This document shows, piece after piece, positions 1 to 5,359 of a stretch of 6,426 nucleotides of DNA; the stretch's first letter is position 1, and each line of letters begins with the position of its first letter. The position numbers and the translations under genes were made by a program. The stretch comes from Rhodoferax sp. (GTDB lineage Bacteria > Pseudomonadota > Gammaproteobacteria > Burkholderiales > Burkholderiaceae_C), in contig VERU01000155.1 in NCBI GenBank assembly GCA_018882485.1, positions 1-6,426 of the forward strand, read 5' to 3'. The notes under the pieces are model-generated. The model was not told where the DNA came from. It ran no database searches and saw nothing but the letters and a program-made list of their open reading frames with translations.

Positions 1-2
1 GT

Positions 3-17
3 CCCGCACGGAGCGGG
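3..17 (-). terminator. Possible terminator hairpin after the decarboxylase-like gene
   Basis: A 5-bp GC-only stem (CCCGC / GCGGG) with a 5-nt loop lies 14 bases beyond the TAG stop of the carboxymuconolactone-decarboxylase-like gene. A competing pairing (GGCCC at 16-20 with GGGCC at 28-32) overlaps both this stem and the stop codon. Any T-run would fall off the window edge, so whether this is a true intrinsic terminator cannot be decided. It would mark the end of the Bug/decarboxylase unit. Confidence 0.35.
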
Positions 18-31
18 CCCAATGACCGGGC

Positions 32-412
32 CTACTTGTTGGACAGCACCTGTCGCGCAACCTTGAAGCTTGCCATGCCCGCAGGCATCCCGGCGTACAC
101 CGCCACCTGCAACAGGCATTCCTGAATCTCCTCGCGTGTGACGCCGTTCTTCAACGCGATGCCGATATGCCCTGCCAATGCTTCCGTGCGGTTCATGGCG
201 GCCAACATACCGATGTTCAGGAGGCTTCGGGTCCGCCGGTCCAGACCGGGTCGGCTCCAGATCGCGCCCCATGCGTGCTCGGTGACGAGTTCCTCCATCG
301 GATAGGAGAAGTCCTCCGGATCGCTGAACGCCTTGTCGACCAGTTCATCGCCACCCAACTGCCGGCGCAGGGCGACGCCCTTGTCGAAATTCTCGGTCCG
401 CTTCATTGGCAT
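32..412 (-). CDS. Carboxymuconolactone decarboxylase (PcaC/CMD) family protein
   Basis: This 126-residue protein has the usual length of single-domain PcaC-type proteins, which are all-helical and share the AhpD-like fold. Family features visible are W48 and W52 around the 'RPGLDRRTRSLLNIGMLAA' stretch (54-72), the helix with H82, and the C-terminal NGVTREEIQE / QVAVYAGMPAG block (89-112). In PcaC this family converts gamma-carboxymuconolactone to 3-oxoadipate enol-lactone in the cytoplasmic protocatechuate pathway. There is no CxxC motif (only C99), so an AhpD-type peroxidase role is unlikely. No other protocatechuate genes (pcaB, pcaD, pcaIJ) are nearby, so the true substrate may be different and CoA-linked or carboxylated. 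The ATG at 412 is preceded by AAGGA with a 5-nt spacer; a second in-frame ATG two codons on (406) is the alternative. It lies 56 bp after the Bug gene and is probably co-transcribed with it. The family is secure; the substrate is unknown. Confidence 0.88.
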   Translation of the reverse strand: MPMKRTENFDKGVALRRQLGGDELVDKAFSDPEDFSYPMEELVTEHAWGAIWSRPGLDRRTRSLLNIGMLAAMNRTEALAGHIGIALKNGVTREEIQECLLQVAVYAGMPAGMASFKVARQVLSNK

Positions 413-468
413 TGCATTCCTTCAGTGCCCCTTGCAGGGTGTTCCATCGCACACTCCTGGAGCGGCAG

Positions 469-1437
469 TCAATCGATGACGATGTTCTTGTCCGTCGCGA
501 GCTTCTTGAAGGTTGCGAAGTCCGAGCGGACCCGCGCAGCGAACTGCTCCGGCGTCCAGTTCAACGGGACCGCACCGTCGGTCTGCATCTGGTCGACCAG
601 TTCCTTGCTACGGGCGATCTCGACCAGTGCGCGGTTGTACCGCTGCACGATGTCCGGCGGCGTTCCGGCCGCGACCCAGGTACCCAGCCACAGGCCCGCC
701 TCATAGCCCGGTGCGACGGAGTTCATCGTCGGCAGACCGGCAAAGTCAGGATGCGCCTGCCGGGATGCGACCCCTATCAGACGGGCCTTGCCAGCCTTCA
801 CCTGCGCACCCACGGTCGAACGGGACGCGACGATCAGATCGATCGTTCCGGCGAGCATGTCGACCACCGCCAGCGCCGTGCCCTTGTAGGGGACGTGCTG
901 GATCTGCACCTTGGCGGCTCCGTCGAACAGTTCCTGTGCAATGTGGGCGATCGTGCCAACGCCGGCAGTGCCGTGGGTAACCTGGCCGGGCTTTGCACGC
1001 GCTGCGGCCACCAGGTCGGCGGGCGTGCGGATCGGCGATTGGCTGGCCACCGCGAACACCAGCGGATTCTCCGCGACGCCTGCCAGGGGTGCCAGGTCAT
1101 TCACCACATCCACCGGTGTGGCGCGCATCGTGGCTGCGGCGGAGATCAGGCTGGTGGAAAACATCAGGATCTGTGATCCGTCCTTCGGGCCCTTCGCGAC
1201 GGCAGCGGCGCCAATCATGCCGGACGCTCCGGCCCGGTTGTCCACGATCACCTGGGTGCCCAACTGTGCGGCCAGTTGGGGTGCAATCGCGCGGGCGAAC
1301 AGGTCGGTGCTCGCGCCAGGAGCCGCCGGGACCACGATCCGGATCATCGGCGGCACGGGTGATTGCTGCGCGCCGGCCGACAGGCCTGCCAGCGCGATCC
1401 ATGCGCCGGTCACCAAGGAAATCCAATGAGAACGCAT
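469..1437 (-). CDS. Bug-family (TctC-like) periplasmic solute-binding protein 1
   Basis: This 322-residue protein has the normal length for Bug/TctC receptors, which capture small carboxylates in the periplasm, classically for tripartite tricarboxylate transporters. The N-terminus is a Sec signal peptide: R2 and H4, a hydrophobic core at 6-20, and likely cleavage after SAGA (A23). Family blocks are RIVVPAAPGASTDLFAR (33-49, first ligand loop), VDNRAGASGMIGAAAVA, and HVPYKG in the second lobe. The ATG at 1437 is chosen because AGGAG lies 6 nt upstream and the signal peptide begins there; a TTG at 1452 is in frame but would place the ribosome site inside the gene. No membrane components (TctA/TctB) are present, so this is an orphan receptor. 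It has its own operator-bearing promoter and is followed by the decarboxylase-like gene. The ligand cannot be inferred beyond 'probably a carboxylate'. Confidence 0.93.
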   Translation of the reverse strand: MRSHWISLVTGAWIALAGLSAGAQQSPVPPMIRIVVPAAPGASTDLFARAIAPQLAAQLGTQVIVDNRAGASGMIGAAAVAKGPKDGSQILMFSTSLISAAATMRATPVDVVNDLAPLAGVAENPLVFAVASQSPIRTPADLVAAARAKPGQVTHGTAGVGTIAHIAQELFDGAAKVQIQHVPYKGTALAVVDMLAGTIDLIVASRSTVGAQVKAGKARLIGVASRQAHPDFAGLPTMNSVAPGYEAGLWLGTWVAAGTPPDIVQRYNRALVEIARSKELVDQMQTDGAVPLNWTPEQFAARVRSDFATFKKLATDKNIVID

Positions 1438-1443
1438 TCGAGT

Positions 1444-1448
1444 CTCCT
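1444..1448 (-). promoter_or_regulatory. Ribosome binding site deciding the Bug 1 start
   Basis: Read on the minus strand this is AGGAG, 6 nt before the ATG at 1437. It lies inside the frame if the upstream TTG (1452) were used, which favours the ATG. Confidence 0.8.
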
Positions 1449-1467
1449 GCAATCATGTCAATGATGA

Positions 1468-1485
1468 ATATGCATTATGCATAAT
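1468..1485 (-). promoter_or_regulatory. Operator-like palindrome, site A (Bug 1 promoter)
   Basis: In the direction of transcription this contains ATGCATAATGCAT, a perfect 13-bp dyad (ATGCAT-A-ATGCAT), flanked by further A/T. The 12-mer TGCATAATGCAT recurs at two other promoters in the window. The AT-rich dyad stands out against GC-rich surroundings. Its form suits a dimeric winged-helix repressor such as the GntR or MarR families, but the protein is not identified. Confidence 0.7.
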
Positions 1486-1503
1486 CGTTGATCACTTCTG
1501 CAA
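1474..1503 (-). promoter_or_regulatory. Predicted sigma-70 promoter for Bug 1
   Basis: On the minus strand, TTGCAG (1503-1498) and CATAAT (1479-1474) are separated by 18 bp. The -10 hexamer matches five of six consensus bases and lies inside the site A dyad, so a bound protein would block RNA polymerase. Transcription would begin near 1467, leaving a leader of about 30 nt. Confidence 0.55.
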
Positions 1504-1529
1504 GAGCAGTCGAACGGCCCGAGCCCACA

Positions 1530-1544
1530 GCCGCCGACGGCGGC
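1530..1544 (-). terminator. GC-rich hairpin after the racemase-like gene
   Basis: A perfect 6-bp stem (GCCGCC / GGCGGC) with a 3-nt loop lies 10 bases after the TAG stop of the racemase-like gene and before the Bug 1 promoter. There is no T-run behind it, so it may attenuate transcription or protect the mRNA end rather than fully terminate. It supports treating Bug 1 as a separate unit. Confidence 0.4.
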
Positions 1545-1554
1545 AGTATTTCCA

Positions 1555-2727
1555 CTACCCGGGGACCCCAATCGCACCGTCGCTCCTGAGCAACTCCAGC
1601 TCGTCGGGGCTGAAACCCCAATCGAACAGCGCGGCTTGCGTGTGCTCGCCCACGTCGGGCGGAGGACCCTGGACAGCGCCTGGCGTACGGGAAAAGCGTG
1701 GCGCGGGGGCAGGCTGCAGAACACCTTCGAGCTCGATGAAGTTCCGTCGGCTTTGCTGATGCGGGTGGGCCGGGGCCTCCGCCAGCGAAAGCACAGGCGT
1801 GAAGCAGGTCTGCGTACCTTCGAATGCCGCGACCCACGCGTCCCGCGTGCGGGTCCGCAGGACGTCGGCAATCGCCTTGCGCAGCTGCGGCCACCCGTTC
1901 CGATCATGCTGGTCGGCAAAGTCCTCTGGGTGCAGTCCCAGAACTCTCAAGGTGTTCTGGTAGAACGTGTGCTCGGTGGCCCCGACAGCCACCCACTTGC
2001 CGTCGAGCGTCTCGTACACCGAATACCACGGCGCGCCGGAATCCAGCCGATTCGTTCCACGCTCGTCTTTCCAGTAGCCTTCCGAAAACAGGCCATAGAC
2101 CATGGCCATCAAGGACGTGGCGCCGTCCACCATGGCAGCGTCCACCACCTGGCCCTTGCCTGAAGCGCGCGCCGCATGGAGTGCACAAAGGACACCGAAG
2201 GCCAGGTACATCGACCCGCCACCGAAGTCGCCCACCAGATTCAGTGGAATGGCGGGTGGCTCCCCCTGGCGACCCATCGCATGCAGTGCGCCACTCAATG
2301 CGATGTAGTTGAGATCATGGCCGGGTGCAGTGGCAAGCGGCCCATCCTGCCCCCATCCACTCATCCGCCCGTAGACCAGGCGGGGATTGATGGCCAGGCA
2401 CCGCTCCGGGCCGAGCCCCAGTCGCTCCATGACGCCGGGCCGAAAGCCCTCGACCAGAACATCCGCACGCGAGACCATGCGTTGCACCGCCTCCACCGCG
2501 GAGGGCTTCTTCAGGTCCATCGCGATGGAGCGTTTGCCGCGGAACATCACCTCGAACCTGCGCGCGACCGGCAAGCCGCTTTCGCCAGCGTGAAGACGGT
2601 CGATTCGAACGACTTCCGCGCCCATGTCCGACAGCATCATCGTGCAGAAGGGCACCGGGCCCACACCGCCCACCTCGAGGACCCGCAACCCCGACAACGG
2701 ACCCGATGGCTTGCCTGCCTGTGTCAT
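1555..2727 (-). CDS. Alpha-methylacyl-CoA racemase-like protein (CaiB/BaiF superfamily)
   Basis: This 390-residue member of the class III CoA-transferase superfamily belongs, on motifs, to the racemase branch. That branch epimerises the carbon next to the thioester in 2-methylacyl-CoAs. The N-terminal CoA-binding part has LEVGGVGPVPFC (17-28) and GAEVVRIDR (36-44). Next come VEGFRPGVMERLGLGP (92-107), NPRLVYGRMSGWGQDGPL (114-131), GHDLNY (136-141) and the DFGGG glycine-rich segment (167-171). H137, D167 and E252 (in GATEHTFY) line up with His126, Asp156 and Glu241 of the Mycobacterium tuberculosis racemase at a constant offset of 11, so the catalytic set appears complete. The ATG at 2727 has GGAGGA 4 nt upstream. 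The gene follows the SDR by 50 bp in the same unit. Racemase, rather than CoA-transferase, activity is inferred from this residue pattern; the substrate is unknown. The tail after about residue 320 is rather proline-rich. Confidence 0.88.
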   Translation of the reverse strand: MTQAGKPSGPLSGLRVLEVGGVGPVPFCTMMLSDMGAEVVRIDRLHAGESGLPVARRFEVMFRGKRSIAMDLKKPSAVEAVQRMVSRADVLVEGFRPGVMERLGLGPERCLAINPRLVYGRMSGWGQDGPLATAPGHDLNYIALSGALHAMGRQGEPPAIPLNLVGDFGGGSMYLAFGVLCALHAARASGKGQVVDAAMVDGATSLMAMVYGLFSEGYWKDERGTNRLDSGAPWYSVYETLDGKWVAVGATEHTFYQNTLRVLGLHPEDFADQHDRNGWPQLRKAIADVLRTRTRDAWVAAFEGTQTCFTPVLSLAEAPAHPHQQSRRNFIELEGVLQPAPAPRFSRTPGAVQGPPPDVGEHTQAALFDWGFSPDELELLRSDGAIGVPG

Positions 2728-2777
2728 TGCTTCCTCCGCGCCTCGTCGCCTGGCGCCCGCATCTCGCCGCCACCCAC

Positions 2778-3536
2778 TTACAACAGCGAGCGGGTCTGCC
2801 CACCGTCCAGCTGGATGTTCTCTCCGGTGATGAATCCTGCATGCTCAGACGCCAGAAACGCGACCGCTGCAGCAAGCTCTTCCGGCCGGCCGGCGCGCCG
2901 GAGTGGGACTGCGGCGATCCGTTGCTCCAGGTTGTGAAAGCTTGAGAATGTTGGCGTCAGCACGGTGGCAGGCGCCACGGCGTTGACCGTGACGCCATGC
3001 TGCGCAACCTCCATCGCCAGATGCTTGAGCGCCACCTGGACACCCGCGCGAAAGATCCCGGAGATCGCGTGACGGGGCATCGGCTGCTTGATGCTGGCCG
3101 AGGTGATCGCTATCACCCGCCCCCAGCCGCTGCTCACCATCAGCGGCACGACCTTGCGCAGCACCAGCAGTGCGCCGTGCAGTTGCTGCTGGTAGGCCTG
3201 ATCCCAGCGGGCTTCATCCTGCTCATCCAGGAAATCCCGCATCGGGCTTGGTGGGCGCGGCGTGTTGAGCACCAGGATCTGGATACCGCCGAGATCTTGC
3301 GCATAGCGGACCAGTCGTTCGACATCTGTCGCCTGGGTGATATCGCCCGAGCAGACGTCTACCTGCACCGGATGCGTTGCGCACAAGTTCGCCCGGCAGA
3401 CTTCCAGTCGTGCCATATCCCGTGCAAAGACCAGGAGGTTGACACCTTCGGCGGCCAGCCGTTCGCAAACGGCCAGCCCCAGGCCCTGGCTACCCCCGAC
3501 CACCAATGCGCGCTTGCCGCGAATGCCCAGTTCCAT
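2778..3536 (-). CDS. Atypical SDR-family protein lacking the catalytic Tyr/Lys
   Basis: This 252-residue protein has the length of classical short-chain dehydrogenases. It carries a Rossmann glycine motif GGSQGLG (14-20), an R39 typical of NADP preference, D65-I66 in the adenine-binding position, and NTPRP (91-95) in place of NNAG. The C-terminal RRAGRPEELAAAVAFLAS block and the IQLDGGQTRS ending are typical. S146 fits the catalytic serine, but counting 13 and 17 residues onward, as in FabG, gives S159 and R163 where Tyr and Lys should be. A group of FabG-like SDRs with imperfect tetrads is known, so this may be a different enzyme or a non-redox role. The ATG at 3536 is chosen because the glycine motif then sits normally; an in-frame TTG at 3584 lies inside the previous gene. 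No strong ribosome site is visible, and the CoA-transferase stop is only 16 nt upstream, suggesting translational coupling. Confidence 0.87.
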   Translation of the reverse strand: MELGIRGKRALVVGGSQGLGLAVCERLAAEGVNLLVFARDMARLEVCRANLCATHPVQVDVCSGDITQATDVERLVRYAQDLGGIQILVLNTPRPPSPMRDFLDEQDEARWDQAYQQQLHGALLVLRKVVPLMVSSGWGRVIAITSASIKQPMPRHAISGIFRAGVQVALKHLAMEVAQHGVTVNAVAPATVLTPTFSSFHNLEQRIAAVPLRRAGRPEELAAAVAFLASEHAGFITGENIQLDGGQTRSLL

Positions 3537-3552
3537 GGTGCTCAGGCGCGGG

Positions 3553-4743
3553 TCAGGTAGCAACCGCCACGTCACCCGCTGCAATCAGCGCGTCGATCTC
3601 GGCAGGCGTACGTATTTCCTGCAATACCTCGCGCGTGTGTTCGCCGACACGGGCGCGCAGCGCGCTGCGTTCAGGCCGCGCACCGTCAAACCGCCAAGGT
3701 GGTCGCACCATCGGCAGGCCTTCCACCATGGGGCCCATCAGCCCAAGCCACTGGGTCTGCTCGTGTTCGACCACTTCGTGCATCGTCAGGACCGGTGCGA
3801 AGGGCACATCGGCCTCGGCCAGCAAGCGCTCCCATTCATCGCGAGGCTTGGTCCGGAACGCCTCTTCCATGATGCGAACCATTTCCGCGTAATGCTCCGG
3901 CACACGGCGGTCGTCATAGGTGCGGAAGCGCGGATCCTGCACCAGTTCCGGCCGCCCGATCAGCCGGGCCAGGTTGCCCCAGAACTTCTGCGACACGGAC
4001 AGATGCATCGTGATCGCGCCACCATCCGCGCAGTCAAGACAGAAGTTCTGGGCCTGCGGATGGCGGGAGGTCCGCACCGGATCGATATCGACTTCATAGG
4101 CCTGGGTCAGTGCATCGATTGTCAGCAGCGAGATGGCCTCATGCAGGGAAGTCTCCATGAGCGCGCCGCGTCGGTCGGCACTGCGTTCTCGGCCCAGCAA
4201 GGCCGCCATGATCCCCATTGCACTGCCGATGGCGGTGATCAGATCGGCCATGCAGGTGCCTGTCAGCCGCCGCTTGCCCGCATCGTTCATGATCGAATAG
4301 ATGCCACCGATGCTCTGGCCAATGGTGTCGTAGGCCGGGCGATCCACCCAGGGCCCACCACTGCCGAAGCCGGAGATCGACGCATACACCAGTCCGGGAT
4401 TGACGGCGCGGCAGTCCTTGTCGCCCAGACCTAGAGCGGCCATCTTTCCGGGGCGCATGTTCTCGATCAGCACGTCGAACTTCGGTACGAGTTCTCGAAG
4501 AAGGCGCACACCCTGCGCGCTCTTCAGGTTGATGGCCGCGCTCTTCTTGCCCGTGTTGTACTGAATGAAATAGGCATTGCGGTTGTCCTGACCGCGCCGG
4601 AACGCCTCTCCCTCCGGGGGCTCGATCTTGACCACTTCGGCCCCAAGGGAGGCCAGGATGACACCTGCGTAAGGCGCCGAAATATAGGCCCCGACTTCCA
4701 GGATGCGGATGCCTGCAAGGGGTTGGGATTTCACGTCCGTCAT
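3553..4743 (-). CDS. CaiB/BaiF (class III) CoA-transferase
   Basis: This 396-residue protein has the full length of family III CoA-transferases, which move CoA between acyl-CoA and a free carboxylate through an aspartyl intermediate. Visible blocks are LAGIRILEVGAYISAPYAG (9-27), LGAEVVKIEPPEGE (33-46), ENMRPGKMAALGLG (94-107), NPGLVYASISGFGSGGPW (115-132), and LTGTCMADLITA (160-171). D167 is in the position of the catalytic aspartate of formyl-CoA transferase (Asp169). The C-terminus has GEHTREVL, typical of the family. It is the first gene of the minus-strand unit, and its promoter carries operator site B. The start is ambiguous: AGGAG abuts the ATG at 4743 with no spacer, while a GTG three codons on (4734) has a 9-nt spacer. 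It probably activates the acid handled by the cluster; donor and acceptor are unknown. Unlike its racemase-like neighbour it lacks the GHD...DFGGG histidine-aspartate pattern. Confidence 0.92.
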   Translation of the reverse strand: MTDVKSQPLAGIRILEVGAYISAPYAGVILASLGAEVVKIEPPEGEAFRRGQDNRNAYFIQYNTGKKSAAINLKSAQGVRLLRELVPKFDVLIENMRPGKMAALGLGDKDCRAVNPGLVYASISGFGSGGPWVDRPAYDTIGQSIGGIYSIMNDAGKRRLTGTCMADLITAIGSAMGIMAALLGRERSADRRGALMETSLHEAISLLTIDALTQAYEVDIDPVRTSRHPQAQNFCLDCADGGAITMHLSVSQKFWGNLARLIGRPELVQDPRFRTYDDRRVPEHYAEMVRIMEEAFRTKPRDEWERLLAEADVPFAPVLTMHEVVEHEQTQWLGLMGPMVEGLPMVRPPWRFDGARPERSALRARVGEHTREVLQEIRTPAEIDALIAAGDVAVAT

Positions 4744-4776
4744 CTCCTCATCACGTCAGATTGGATTCATCTCAGG

Positions 4777-4792
4777 ATAATGCATTATGCAT
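4777..4792 (-). promoter_or_regulatory. Operator-like palindrome, site B (CoA-transferase unit promoter)
   Basis: On the minus strand this includes the same 13-bp dyad ATGCATAATGCAT as site A, followed by TAT, giving an overlapping 12-bp palindrome ATAATGCATTAT (4777-4788). It lies 34 nt before the CoA-transferase ATG. Confidence 0.7.
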
Positions 4793-4811
4793 CAAGTGGT
4801 ATTTCGGTCAG
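4784..4811 (-). promoter_or_regulatory. Predicted sigma-70 promoter for the CoA-transferase unit
   Basis: On the minus strand, CTGACC (4811-4806; four of six consensus bases) and CATAAT (4789-4784; five of six) are 16 bp apart. The -10 hexamer lies within the site B dyad, as at the other two promoters. Confidence 0.5.
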
Positions 4812-5265
4812 ATCACAACTGGGCCAAGCCTTCCTTCACACGTCGATCCGTCCGTTTGCGCCGCGCCCCGCCGCTGTCTGATGCACTCCAGGTACGGAGC
4901 TCCCATCGACTACGCCTCGCCAGCCGCCGCAATGACGCTGCGGGTCTGGGCCGGACTTGTGAGCGTCTCGTCCACACGACTTTACGATGCGATGTGGACT
5001 GCCTAGGCGCAGCAGTTCGGCGTCCTTTCCTTGGAGCCTGCCACCAGCATATCGGCCGACACCGTCGTCCATGGCCTCTTGGCGGACCGATTCGGCAGTC
5101 ATCGCGTCATCTTGTACGCAAATCCTGCCGATTTCGACGCCAACGCTGCAGCTACAGCCGCAGCCGCCACGGACGACGGCGTTGCTGATCCTGGGAATCG
5201 GCGTGTCACTGCGGCTGAGGCCCAGCATTGACCCAACGGGACCGGCAGGCCCCGAGACTTCGGAG
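4812..5265. other. Intergenic stretch with no convincing gene
   Basis: Between the two divergent promoters lie about 450 bases. Several frames stay open (for example 4836-5345 minus, 4787-5188 plus, 5031-5231 plus), but none gives a protein resembling a family I know, none has a good ribosome site, and long open frames are expected by chance at this GC content. The plus-frame segment 5031-5231 has moderately gene-like codon use and is in frame with 4761-5006 across a single TAG, so a decayed or very divergent gene cannot be excluded. I see no tRNA, clear repeat or riboswitch here. Confidence 0.5.
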
Positions 5266-5294
5266 TTGCCTCCATGGAGATCAATGTGCATAAT
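5266..5294 (+). promoter_or_regulatory. Predicted sigma-70 promoter for Bug 2
   Basis: TTGCCT (5266-5271) and CATAAT (5289-5294) are separated by 17 bp, the optimal spacing. The -10 hexamer lies inside operator site C. Transcription would start near 5301, giving a leader of about 60 nt. Confidence 0.6.
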
Positions 5295-5306
5295 GCATTG
5301 TGCATG
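5287..5306 (+). promoter_or_regulatory. Operator-like repeat, site C (Bug 2 promoter), three half-sites
   Basis: The shared 12-mer TGCATAATGCAT occupies 5287-5298. It is extended so that TGCA recurs three times at a 7-bp period (5287, 5294, 5301), while sites A and B have two copies. The third half-site could give tighter or cooperative binding; this is inference. Confidence 0.68.
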
Positions 5307-5359
5307 CTGAGTTAACAACAAACCAGCCCGCTTGTACCCAATCAACCTCGGAGACGATC

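Noticed and set aside
1452..1465. Short inverted repeat ATCAT-gtca-ATGAT in the Bug 1 leader
   Set aside because: The arms are only 5 bp and A/T-rich and the repeat is absent from the other two promoters, so it is probably chance.
3337..4434. A 365-codon open frame on the plus strand opposite the CoA-transferase and SDR genes
   Set aside because: It crosses the boundary of two well-supported genes on the other strand, has the His/Arg/Gln-rich composition of an antisense frame in GC-rich DNA, and resembles no family.
5287..5306. Three phased TGCA units considered as a CRISPR-like or tandem-repeat array
   Set aside because: The units are 4 bp with 3-bp gaps and end after three copies; an operator explains them better.
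4836..5345. A 169-codon open frame on the minus strand in the divergent intergenic region
   Set aside because: It runs through operator site C and the Bug 2 promoter and leader, has no ribosome site, and the protein shows no recognisable domain.
5300..5359. Longer Bug 2 reading from the ATG at 5300
   Set aside because: It begins inside operator site C at the predicted transcription start, has no ribosome site, and would put 20 polar residues before an otherwise normal signal peptide.
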